Assembly (NCBI GenBank): GCA_020747015.1
Contig: JAGTJM010000019.1
Location: 434,001 to 498,000, forward strand
Origin: Pyrenochaeta sp. MPI-SDFR-AT-0127
Lineage: Eukaryota; Ascomycota; Dothideomycetes; Pleosporales; Cucurbitariaceae
Reading direction: 5' to 3'
DNA: 64,000 nucleotides
Positions 1 through 10,773 of this stretch are shown here, one piece after another. The stretch's first letter is position 1. The number at the start of each line of letters is the position of its first letter. Below the pieces are notes generated by a model. It worked only from the letters and a program-made list of their open reading frames with translations. It ran no database searches and was not told the origin of the DNA. The position numbers were made by a program, and so were the translations under genes.

Positions 1-3000
1 CCAAATCGTTCGACTTTCTCACTAGCGATGAGGATATTCTGTCCAAACCTCGTGGTAGTGATGCACCATATCGTATCCGAAATTACACTGGCTTCAGTCT
101 CGATGTTTGGGCTGAAGGAAAAGAACAGGAGGGCTTTGCTGCAAAGCTGGATGATGGTGAAGAGCAACCTTGGCGGTTCGAAGATCCCATGTCAACAAGA
201 GAAACTTTATCTGCAGACGGTGCAGTTGGCATGATCGGGCTCAGGCTTCAAGGTAGTGGTTTTGATACCCTCCAACGCATACCAGTCCATCGAGAAGGTG
301 AATTCCTATACAATCTCAAGCCAAAGCAGGATCGGATTCAGCATCGTATCTTAGTGGAGGTGAAGCTTGGTACCGACAACATCAAGAACATCACTTTTAG
401 ATCTCCCCTGCTGGTAGAGAACAATACCCAAATTCCTATCGAGCTTGGCATGTTCAGCCCTGAGGAAGGTCATCTTCTGAAGATTGACAAGATAGCCCCC
501 GGTGACGCACGACCAGCCCCTGTCGGCTCAGTATACATGCACTCCATTGTTGTTCGGCCAGATCAAGGTTTCGGTTATGCCTGGTCAAATGAGCGCTTGT
601 TTTGGAAAGATCTGCTCAAACGTCCAACGAGGACAATAACTTGCCGTGGCGAGCAAGACGAGCACGCACCGCCTTTCTATTTCCAGATGCACGCGGCTTA
701 TGATGAGAAGGACCCTCTGACTGGGACTTATCCGTATATGCGTCTCCGCCTGCAAGCGCCCGTGGAAATTCACAATTTGTTACCCTTCGACTTCAAATAT
801 AGGATCTACGATAGCAATACGAAGAAGGATTGGACGAACTTCCTTAGGAAAGGAGGCATCAGTCCGGTGCATGTGGTTGAGCTCTCACACCTTCTCCTTA
901 TCAGTGTGGAAATGCAAGATGGTCCTTTTAAGCCTAGCAAGTTTGGCATCATCAACTCCACCGACCGAGAGAGTTTCCGAAGAGAAAAGGTGCTAGAGGT
1001 CAAGGATGACAACGGCACAACGCTACACTTGAACATGCACTTCCAGTAAGTCCAATAGTATCCAAACTCGAAATGCATACTAACAATGTCAGCAACTTCC
1101 CTGATGGCGGGGGTGCATTCAAGGTTGCAATCTTCAGTCCCTACATTGTTCTTAATCGCACCGGCCTCCAACTTGATGTTCGATCGCAACAGTTCATGGG
1201 CCAAGCAAAAGCTGCCGCAGGGCAAGCTGTCGCCAATGATGACCAGAATGACGCTGGAAAGGCTCTCCCTTTCATGTTTTCTTATGCATCAGACAACAAG
1301 AAGAACCGAGCTCTTATCAAAGTCGGAGATTCCAACTGGAGCAAGCCTCAGAGTTTCGATGCGATCGGAAGTACTTACACAGTAGCTTTGCCATCGACCA
1401 AGGCGAGATCAGAAATGCATATTGGTGTGTCGGTCGCGGAGGGCGAAGGCAAGTACAATTTGACCAAGACCGTTTCTATCGCACCACGATTCATCATCAA
1501 CAACAAGATCAAAGAAGAGCTGCTCCTCCGCGAGCCTGGTCAATCTGATTGGATGACGCTGAAAGATAGTGAACTGCTTCCTCTTCGATGGTTGCGTCAA
1601 GGTGGGGCTCCACAACTATCTCTTTGCTACCCTGGCGTCAATAATCAATGGTCCTCGCCGTTCCATATCTCAAACGTCGGTAACGTTCACGTTAAATTGT
1701 CCAAGGCCGGTCAGCGCCAAAAGCTCATCCGCGTCGACATCTTAATGGAGCAAGCAACCATCTTCTGTCACATCAGCGTCGAAACAAAGCACTGGCCATT
1801 CTCTTTCAAGAACATGAGCGATCAAGAATTCTTGTACTGGCAGGCAAATCCTAATTTGGATGAGGATGAGGACGATCGTGGTTCTGGTTTCCGACCAATT
1901 AGGTACCGCCTACCTCCCCGAAGTATCATGCCATACGCTTGGGATTTCCCGGCAGCAAAGAACAAGGAGATTGTCATCAGCGCCAATGGCAGGGAACGAC
2001 ATGTCAAGCTTGCTGAGATCGGCCCTCTCATTCCCTTCAAGATACCACCTGGTCAGGAGCGAGGTGGCATGAAAGTCATCGATCTTAATGTTGTTGCGTC
2101 CGGTCCAACACAGACACTCGAAATTTCGAATTACAAGCCATCGAAGAGCATGTACAAACAGAAGTCTGCTACCTCATCCTCTACAGCGACAGGATTCGAG
2201 GTGAAGGATATGGACACCGACGTCACCTTCAAGGCTCAGTTACGACTCGCTGGCATCGGCATCTCGCTCGTGAATCGTCATCTGCGCGAATTGGTCTATA
2301 TCACATTGCGTGACATCGAGATGAAGTACTCCGATTCACCTCTATACCAGATGGTCAACATGCAGGTCAAGTGGATCCAAATCGACAACCAGCTCTATGG
2401 CGGCATCTTCCCAATCATATTCTATCCCAGTGTGGTCCCTAAAACAGGCAAAGAGATGGAAGCACATCCTATCTTCCAAACTAGCATCACTAAAGTCAAG
2501 GATGACTCATATGGTGTACTCTACATCAAGTACTTTACCTTCCTTCTTCAGCAGATGACGCTGGAAATTGACGAGGACTTTATCTTTGCGATGATTGACT
2601 TCACCAAGATCCCTGGAGCTTCATGGGCGGAAGAGAAGGAAGGTAAACTCTGGGATGACGCCCTCGACATTCCCGAGCCGAAGCAGGAACAGTCTGGCCA
2701 GGACGTCTACTTCGAGCTACTCCACCTTCAGCCGATGCAGATTGATTTATCATTTGTACGAACCGAACGTATAAACGCCGAGGATACTATGAGGTCGTCG
2801 GGACCTTTCATGTTTGCGGTGAATGTTCTGACCATGTCAATTGGTAACGTCAACGATGCACCAGTCCGATATAACTCTTTAATGTTAGAAAATGCTCGCA
2901 TTTCCACAACTGCATTAATCGATAACATCAAGAACCACTACGTGCAGGAGTCTCTACGACAAGTGCATGTCATCATTGGCTCTGCTGATTTCCTTGGCAA

Positions 3001-3919
3001 TCCAGTTGGTCTTTTCAACAACATCAGCTCCGGTGTTGCCGATATATTCTACGAGCCGTATCAAGGTCTCGTCAAGTCGGATCGTCCTGAAGAACTGGGC
3101 ATTGGTATCGCAAAGGGCGCTTCAAGCTTTGTCAAGAAGTCTGTGTTCGGCTTCTCAGACAGTATGGCCAAATTCACGGGCAGTATGTCGAAGGGCCTCT
3201 CAGCTGCTACAATGGACAAAGAATTCCAAGACCAGCGTCGCATGTCTCGTTCGCGCAATAGGCCAAAGCACGCTCTTTACGGTATCACGACCGGCGGTAA
3301 CGCCTTTGCCAGCAGTCTTGCCAGTGGTATCGGCGGTCTCGCCCGACACCCCCTCCAGGGGGCTGAAAAGGAGGGTGCGTTTGGCTTCGTCAAGGGTGTT
3401 GGTAAAGGCCTTCTAGGAGTACCAACGAAGGCAGCAATCGGCGCCTTCGATCTCGCCTCCAACATGGCAGAGGGCGTCCGCAACACCACGACCGTTTTCG
3501 ACCAAGAAGGCCTTGACCGCGTCCGCCTGACTCGCTTCATTGGCACAGACGGCATCGTTCGTCCCTACTCCCAACGTGAAGCGCTTGGACAGTTTTGGCT
3601 CAAGACTCTTGACAATGGAAAATACTTTAACGAGGACTATATCGCGCATCTCGAGCTCCAAAACAAGGAGATGCTCGTTATGCTCACGTACAACGGCGTC
3701 ATGATGGTGCGCACCAAGAAACTGCAAACAGAGTGGGATGTACCACTCAAGGACGTGCAGACTATCAGTAAGGAGCGCACAGGACTAGGTATCACGCTGA
3801 AGGGTGGCACAAATGGACCGTTTATTCCGGTAGGAGATGAGGGAAGCCGGAATTGGTTCTATCGACAAGTTGCTGTGGCGGTTAATGCGTATAATGACAA
3901 GTGGAATGCTAAAGGTTGA
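1..3919 (+). CDS. VPS13: Vacuolar protein sorting-associated protein 13, C-terminal part (5'-truncated by window)
   Basis: Exons 1-1045 (open from the window edge, codons starting at base 3) and 1093-3919, joined across a 47-nt intron (1046-1092, GTAAGT...TCAG); about 1,289 residues are visible. VPS13 is a very large bridge-like protein that moves phospholipids between membranes at organelle contact sites. The first visible residues (PYRIRNYTGFSLDVW) match the start of the SHR-binding/VAB region. The segment around window bases 2990-3260 (NPVGLFNNISSGVADIFYEP, then GIAKGASSFVKKSVFG) is the conserved Vps13 C-terminal helical domain related to ATG2_C. The last ~110 residues (DNGKYFNEDYIAHLELQ onward) form the PH-like end. 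Known family length is about 3,100 residues, so roughly 60 percent lies upstream of the window. No disruption is seen. Confidence 0.95.
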
Positions 3920-5896
3920 AGAATGCTAATAGATTGGGGGTTTGGACACTTGTGCTTTGATACACCGATTATGAGCATACCAATGGTTTCAGAATGGCTT
4001 TTCTGGTGTGTTAGGGTGTTAGTGTATACCTTTTTCTTTTCTTTCTCCTTATATTCTTGGATAAGAGATTTATATGCAATAGTACATGAGCATAACAGAG
4101 AGACCACATTATGACTTCACATAATTTGCTCAGGGTATATCATATCAACCGGCGCAACTATAACCGTGGCTTTAAAAGAATTCTGTTGCATCGCATCTTA
4201 CATATTTCATGCACAGGTATCATTCTAAGGATGAAACAGATCCTTCAGCACAAAACACTTTTAAGAAAAGGAATCTGCATGGCTTGGACGACCTGCTAAT
4301 TTATCATATGACTACCGGATAATTAAAAGACGTTAATAAGGCATACGCGTTATTATGGTGGTGGTGGTGGTTGCATGGGCTACATTAATACATGATACTA
4401 GGCTTGGACGATGCTGCAAATGTGCAGCGGTCGTGAAGCTATATGATACAGCTAATGCAGGGGCTGATGATTGAGGCTTACTGGAACGCCGACTTCTTTT
4501 CGTAGTGCAGTATTCGGTGGGAAATTACTGCTGTACAAAAATTTAGACATGTGAAGGCATCACTCATTAAGCGCAGTTAGTCCTGGTATTATACCAAAAC
4601 GGCGTATAGAGTGCTATTGTGAAAAGCGGAACGTATACCATCCTTTTCGGAATGAGACTCGCTTTCGTCGTGAGCGGAGATGACGAGCAAGGCTTTGAGC
4701 CAATAGACTAGACCTGATGACAACAAGGTGGAGTGAGAAAAACTGTAGGATTAAATATTGCTTCTTCGTCTTTTCAGAAGCAAGTCCTAGGCCAGTGCTA
4801 TCAATTGGTATTTTAGCGCTTACTGGTAGAGCAATATATGGCCCCTAGCATAGAGGAAGACTGCCTGGGAGTACACAAAGCCAATGCAACGATGGAGACC
4901 AGGATCGCAACGGCCTATAAGCGGCTGGCTTCACGACTAGAGACCAAGCCGCGATTGACCATGTAAACAGGTTTGCAGTGTCAATATGGGGTGTGCGACT
5001 TCAGGGAAACACCAAGGTATACAATGAAGGGCGTTGGGCGGCCTTTTTGAACTGTGAAAGCTTTTGATGCTACGGATAAGTCTGTAGTAAGGAGGCGTAT
5101 TGAAGTGGAGCCTGTGGATGATGGCCCACTGTATCTGAAGTCACAATGAGCTTGACGCGCGGATGGACTGCCGAGCTTGAGTCCTGGGCTTGTTGGCAGT
5201 CGGATTGATCGACGATCTTTTGAAGAATAAAGGATTGAGTGCCGTGAATTAGCGTGAGGGACGCTGAAATGTTTAGAGTCGCATGTGATGAGGCTGGGCA
5301 CCAGGGGGCTCGTCTTCTGGTTTTGTCGCTGTTCCCCTCACCCCGCTTTAAAGTAAACACCACCCCGCCTCAAACGTCATACTACACAACACAACGAAGA
5401 GCTTTGCCCTGATCGCTTGCCGATTTATCACCGAGGCCAGCCTTCATCTACGATACTCTCGGTGCAATTCCCTTTTCTCTATACTCTCTACTACTTCATC
5501 TCCCAGCCAATAATCCCGTCGCCAAACTTCGGTGGTCTTTGTAGCGAGTGTTTGCTCGGAACACCCTTTCGGAACAACGTCATCGGCTATAGCAGGCGCC
5601 TCACCTGTGGGACTGCTATACCCACACCCAATTCGTCGAAAGGAAAAAGGAATTTCGGCTTTCTCAAGTCAGACGGGCCATCTCCTCAGATATCGTTTAG
5701 CCTCAACAAAAATTGTTCCGGGCTCTCAAGACTACTCCCATTAGTGCCGACCCATTGCTCCAACACAAAACTGCTGCACCGTCAATTGCGCACAACGCAG
5801 TGGATCAAGGCTCTTCGATTTACGCGGAAAATTATCCTGACTTCTAGGGGACCAAATTTTGTGGGCTTACAACCAGGGAAGAGCACGGCTTGCAGC
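3920..5896. other. Intergenic: VPS13 3' flank and glycerol kinase 5' leader
   Basis: I see no supportable gene here. The first part is AT-rich 3' flank with a short GGT microsatellite near 4353-4371. The last ~500 bases are CT-rich, as in a fungal promoter or 5' leader, and stay open in the glycerol kinase frame from about 5417, although no ATG occurs in that frame before 5897. Confidence 0.6.
5341..5368 (+). promoter_or_regulatory. Pair of CreA-like sites upstream of glycerol kinase
   Basis: Two copies of CCCCGC (5341-5346 and 5363-5368), the reverse complement of the SYGGRG consensus bound by the carbon catabolite repressor CreA/Mig1, lie 17 bases apart about 530 bases before the glycerol kinase ATG. 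Glycerol catabolism is known to be glucose-repressed in fungi and paired sites are the functional arrangement, so the position makes sense. The motif is short and occurs by chance, so this is only suggestive. Confidence 0.3.
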
Positions 5897-7852
5897 ATGG
5901 GCATCGAAAAGACCTCCGCGCAGGACGCAGATCCGCAGCCAATACCTAAAGAAGAGGTTACAGACAGTTCGCAAGGTGCTCAACTGGACGAGAAGAAATT
6001 GAAGCAGTTCTACATTGGCAGTATAGATCAGGGGACCACGAGTACGCGGTTCATCATATTCGATGGCCTTGGCGAGCCCGTGGCGCAGCACCAAATCGAG
6101 TTTTCTCAGAAGTACCCTCAGTCCGGGTCAGTATTGTGAAGCTAAAAGCTGAGAAGCACAATACTTACAGACACAGGTGGCATGAACACGATCCGAAAGA
6201 GATTATTTCATCCGTATGGCAGTGCATTGAGAGGGCGACCAATATCTTCTTAGATCAGGGCCACGAAATTTCCGATATCAAAGCTATTGGCATTACCAAC
6301 CAGCGCGAAACGACGGTAGTTTGGGATACCAAAACTGGCGAACCACTGTATAATGCAATTGCTTGGTACGTGAAGTCCATAGCATACTACAAGCGATCTT
6401 TGCACTAATTTCGAATTGTCATTCTTAGGCCAGACACCAGAACCAAAGGACTGGTCCGGGAGTTGAAGAACCGCAAGGGTGCGGATGAACTGCTAGAAAT
6501 ATGTGGTCTTCCGCTATCAACTTACCCGTCATCGGTCAAGCTGCGGTGGATTCTCGACCATGTCGATGCGGTGCGGGAGGCTTATGATGAAGGCCGGCTA
6601 TCTTTCGGCACCATCGACACATGGATCTTGTACAATCTCAACGGCGGAAAGGAAGCTGACATCCACGTGACAGATGCTACTAACGCATCAAGAACCATGT
6701 TCATGAACCTGTAAGTCATCCAATGCACCCAGACGCTAGTGGCCGTTTACGCTCATTATCCGCAGACACACTGTTCAGTATGACGACAAGCTCCTGGAAT
6801 TCTTCCAATTAGACCGTAAGAAGCTGAACCTGCCTAAGATCGTTCCGTCGTCATCACCAGACGCTTTTGGATCTTTGAACTCGGGTCTTCTGAAAGGCGT
6901 CCGCATTGCAGGATGTTTGGGTGACCAGTCTTCAGCCTTGGTTGGTCAGCAAGGGTTTACACCCGGTTCTGCAAAGAACACATACGGAACCGGATGCTTC
7001 CTGTTGTACAACGTTGGTGAGAAGCCTGTCATATCAACGCACGGACTTCTTGCCACCATCGCCTATGACTTTGGTGGAAAGCGGAAACCGGTCTATGCAC
7101 TTGAGGGCAGCATTGCAGTCGCAGGAAGTGGCGTGAAATTTCTCATGAACAACATGGGCTTCATAACGCACTCGCATAAGATCAGTGACCTTGCGGCATC
7201 AGTCAAAGATAATGGCGGATGCGTTTTCGTTACTGCCTTCAGTGGACTTTTTGCGCCGTATTGGATTGATGATGCCAAGGGCACCATATTTGGCATTACA
7301 CAGTTCACTGAGCGGGGTCACATAGCTCGGGCAACCCTTGAAGCGACTTGTTTCCAGACTAGAGCAATCCTCGATGCAATGGAGCTTGACAGCGGGCACA
7401 AGCTAAATATGCTTGCCGTGGATGGCGGAATGAGCAACTCAAATCTATGCATGCAGGTACGTGATCGCTTTGCATGTTCTATGCAGTTATAAGAAGACCT
7501 TGCCGCTCACAGCATCCGACAGACGCAGGCAAATATCATCGGTATCCCTGTTGATCGTCCAGCAATGCGCGAGACCACCGCTCTGGGTGCAGCTATCGCA
7601 GCCGGATTCGCAGTGGGGGTCTGGCAAGAATTTGACGAACTCAAAGAGATTAATCAAAAAGATCGTATGATCTTCGAACCGAACATCAGCAAAGAGGAGG
7701 GTGAGAAAATGTTCAAGAAATGGGGAAGGGTAAGTGATGCCATGCCTAACCTACAAGCGCGATTTCCGCTGACTCTACTACGTCAACGTTAGGCGGTGGA
7801 AATGTGTCGTGGTTGGCTCGACGCCGATGAGGCTAATGGAGAGTTCTCGTGA
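5897..7852 (+). CDS. GUT1: Glycerol kinase
   Basis: Six exons: 5897-6126, 6177-6365, 6429-6710, 6766-7456, 7523-7729 and 7793-7852, which join in frame to 552 residues. The enzyme phosphorylates glycerol to glycerol 3-phosphate with ATP, the entry step of glycerol catabolism. It is an FGGY-family carbohydrate kinase. Visible motifs are the N-terminal phosphate loop GSIDQGTTSTRF, the ITNQRETT motif, YPSSVKLRWILDHV (FGGY signature region), DQSSALVGQQ, GSIAVAGSGV and the C-terminal VDGGMSNSNLCMQ followed by GIPVDRP. All introns are 50-66 nt with GT-AG ends. I chose the ATG at 5897 because it gives about the usual N-terminal lead before the kinase fold. The frame is open for a further 160 codons upstream but without an ATG, so a longer spliced N-terminus is possible. 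Paired CreA-like sites lie upstream. Confidence 0.95.
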
Positions 7853-10536
7853 TTTATACGTATAATGGAGGTTTCATATATCTGCAAATGGCTTCTTGCA
7901 TGCTCTTGTTAGCATTGGCATGGAGCTAATGGTGCCGAGATGCGACATACCCGGCGACGGCTATCCAATGTGAGCCAGGACCGGTGATGGGATTACATTC
8001 GGGCCGCTAAGCTCGTCCAGACATGTTCGGATATTCACCGAGTGTCTGCCGTCTTACGGCCGACTCTAGCTAAACGCAATTAGCTTTTACGATCAGAAGT
8101 CCACTTGTCCACCCACACCATGCTTTTGGCATTTTTTAAATCGTGTTGGGAACGCGGGGCAGCGGCCGCGTATGAAAGCCAAGTGGATCCTGGATGGGTC
8201 ACAGCCTACCCGTCACGTTGGTAGTTTTGGTTGACATCCATGTCTCATCTTCAGCCTGAATGTACCGCTTGCCTTGGTAAACAAGAATCGGTTGAGCTAT
8301 TTGACTTTCAAAGCTGGACACACACTGGGGGCGCAGGAATTAATATACGTGCTAACCTAGGACAATACGTGCCAAAAGCGGGAGCAGCAGTGCATGTATG
8401 ATGCATTTCTTGACAATCCCTCTACTTACAAACAGAGATTGTGGATCCCCTACATCAATCTTCACTGCATGTGACTGAGATCCACATAGATTGCGATGCG
8501 GACAAGTGTGCTAGGCCGTAGATCATTGCATGCCCTCTCCCAACGTACTTTGTTGGGCTCTTTGTCAAGGTCCCGGCACCCTGCCAGGCATAGTCAACAT
8601 GGGTCCATCTCGGCGATTGCCAGCAAGGCACTATTGGCCGGCTATGGAGCAGAGCGCTAGAGGGTTGTCGCGTAACGACTCGTAGCGATGACTGACCGCG
8701 CCCAGATAGTGCAGATGCTTTATGGTGTAAGTGCTCACGACTTGGCATCTTGAGCAGGTACCCACCTCTTGGGTTATCTGATTGATAACGAGAAGTTCAG
8801 GATCGTGTTGTAGTGCGATATTAACGACATGGGGAAAAGCCGACCAGGCCTCTACATTACGCTCAATCTCGTTACGACGCTTGTGCTACTTTCACCTGTC
8901 GTTTCTCACTCACACTGATATTGCATGATAAACCAAGGCGTAACTCCTTAGGACCAAGCCAACGGGTACCTACGCATTGGGTCCACTGATCAGCAATATT
9001 TGGCTCTCAATATTTGGCTCGGCAGTTTCGCTTGCTCGTTGTAAGGCGCCCAAGATCGACTGCTGCCGTGAGTTTGCCGTACCGAGTGCCTGGTCGAGAC
9101 ACCTGCACGATGTTGAAGACATGCAAGCGAATAGAGACGCTGCGGTCTTTTGCAGCCCTTGCAGGACCTGCATGTTCCACCTGTTACCAAGTTAATCCCC
9201 CCCACGAGACAGGCATTCCTGTGCAAGCAGATGCGACCCGGACGAATATGTCGTTCATCCGTAGTAGCAGCCCAGCGGCGGATGTTCAGATACGCGGAGG
9301 GAATGGTGGCGGGTAAGGTCGGATGTCGCTGGATGGTCATCGCATCAACAGAACAGCCACCATGGCATTGGCACCGCAATCGAGAAGCCTCCACCATATT
9401 TGTAACACTTCCAAGAGAAGGCGTAGCAAGTAGACGCGAATCAGGCCAAGACACATGTGGACGCAGGCGGCAGCCATCAAAGCTTGAGCCACATGCTTTG
9501 CTCGTGAGGATTCTGCCACCAGCCACCAGCCGTCGGCTCACGCCCTGCAGCCCTGCACAAGCAGAATTCTGGTCCGGCAGCTGTGATTGCGCAACAAGTT
9601 GGTCCCGGGAGTGGTTGAGGACGGGGAAACGGGAGGGCAAGCGTGCGAGACAGACATTGGTGAGAAGGGTCGAAGGTGTTGCCCAGGCGGCCTGTCCGGA
9701 GTGATGGTGGGGAGGGGAAAGACACCGCCATGGACGTTGGCAGGGCCATGGGCGTCTTCTCCAGTAGAAGGGGGGCAATGGCATTCACACGCGTCTCATG
9801 CTTTACTATGCGAGCTGCAGGAAGAACTGGAAGGGGGGGATCCTGACATGGGGACGCTCGGACAGTAGCCTCACCCATGGGCAAGGTTCATTTTCAACGG
9901 TGCACCACCCCACGCACCACCTTTGCGTCAAACGTGGAACCGTGGTCGCAGATCAGGCCTTGCCCGTGCATGTCTGGTAAGTTTGGACTTGGTGCTTGCA
10001 CTAGCCCGCGAGGCGAGCTGGCAATCTTGGCCTCCGTCGGCTTCCACCATGTCACTGGCTGTCCTGCCGATACTTTAACCCGGGCCCAAGTCCAAAAGTT
10101 TCTTACACACACGCACAACCACCGTACTCCGGCGTAGTGGAGGCACCCTGGACGGCCGTTGGGATACCCTGGTCGTCCCACCATGTTGCCCGAAGCGGGA
10201 AGATTTCAAACATGGAGGCACCCACTCGAGGCCATGTTGCAAATGCTCGACCACACGCGGACGCCCGGCTCCGTTGAGCAAATCATGGCCACTACCCTGA
10301 TGCTTGTTCATTGAACTAGGTTCCCTGAAGGTGGTTTAGCTCAGCATTTACTACGGGTACCTGGTGGCGCTGACGTCTGCTCCATCTGCAGAGCTATAAG
10401 CTACATGCAGATCCGGAGGCTTTCAGAAAAGTACCAACAGAATTGCTTGCTTTCCACCTATTTTTGATTTTTGCAAACACGGCCTCGCCAGTAGGCCCTA
10501 TCATACCCGCTCTATCGACACTTCGCTACACAAACA
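7853..10536. other. Gene-poor intergenic stretch
   Basis: No coding region can be supported. Long open frames around 8990-9880 on both strands sit in a GC-rich segment, overlap each other in many frames, and show no domain or plausible composition, so I treat them as chance. No tRNA, transposase remnant or terminal repeat was recognised. Confidence 0.5.
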
Positions 10537-10773
10537 ATGTGCGACTACACCCAAGTCCAATACAAGTGCAGTCACCTCCGCTACGTCGTTCGCGCATGGT
10601 GCACCAAATATCAAGAAACCCATAAAAGATGTCCTGCAAATGTCGTTGCAATGTAAGACTGGCCCTCCAAGTCTCTGGCAAAAATGACTAATCATCGTCA
10701 TAGAGAGTACAGACTCGACGAAAACTGCAGTTGGTTATCCCGCTACTGGCCGTACTCTGTGCATCCACTCTAA
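10537..10773 (+). CDS. Small conserved fungal protein (MCDYTQVQY type), two exons
   Basis: Exons 10537-10652 and 10704-10773, joined across a 51-nt intron (GTAAGA...CATAG), encode only 61 residues. The product starts MCDYTQVQYKCSHLRYVVRA, continues with WCTKYQETHKRCPANVVAI and, after the splice, EYRLDENC. I recognise this as a small cysteine-containing protein type common in Dothideomycetes, usually starting MCDYTQVQYxCxHLRY and carrying a VEYRLxExC segment after the intron; this is from memory of such proteins, not from a search. Function is unknown. There is no signal peptide or membrane segment. The splice restores the family-like ANVVAIEYRL junction, which supports the model. The C-terminal tail (SWLSRYWPYSVHPL) looks less conserved. 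It is the only gene seen in about 7.8 kb. Confidence 0.7.

Noticed and set aside
8990..9784. 264-codon open frame on the minus strand
   Set aside because: Overlaps several other long frames on both strands in GC-rich DNA, Arg/Cys/Pro/Ser-rich composition, no motif, no coherent splice structure.
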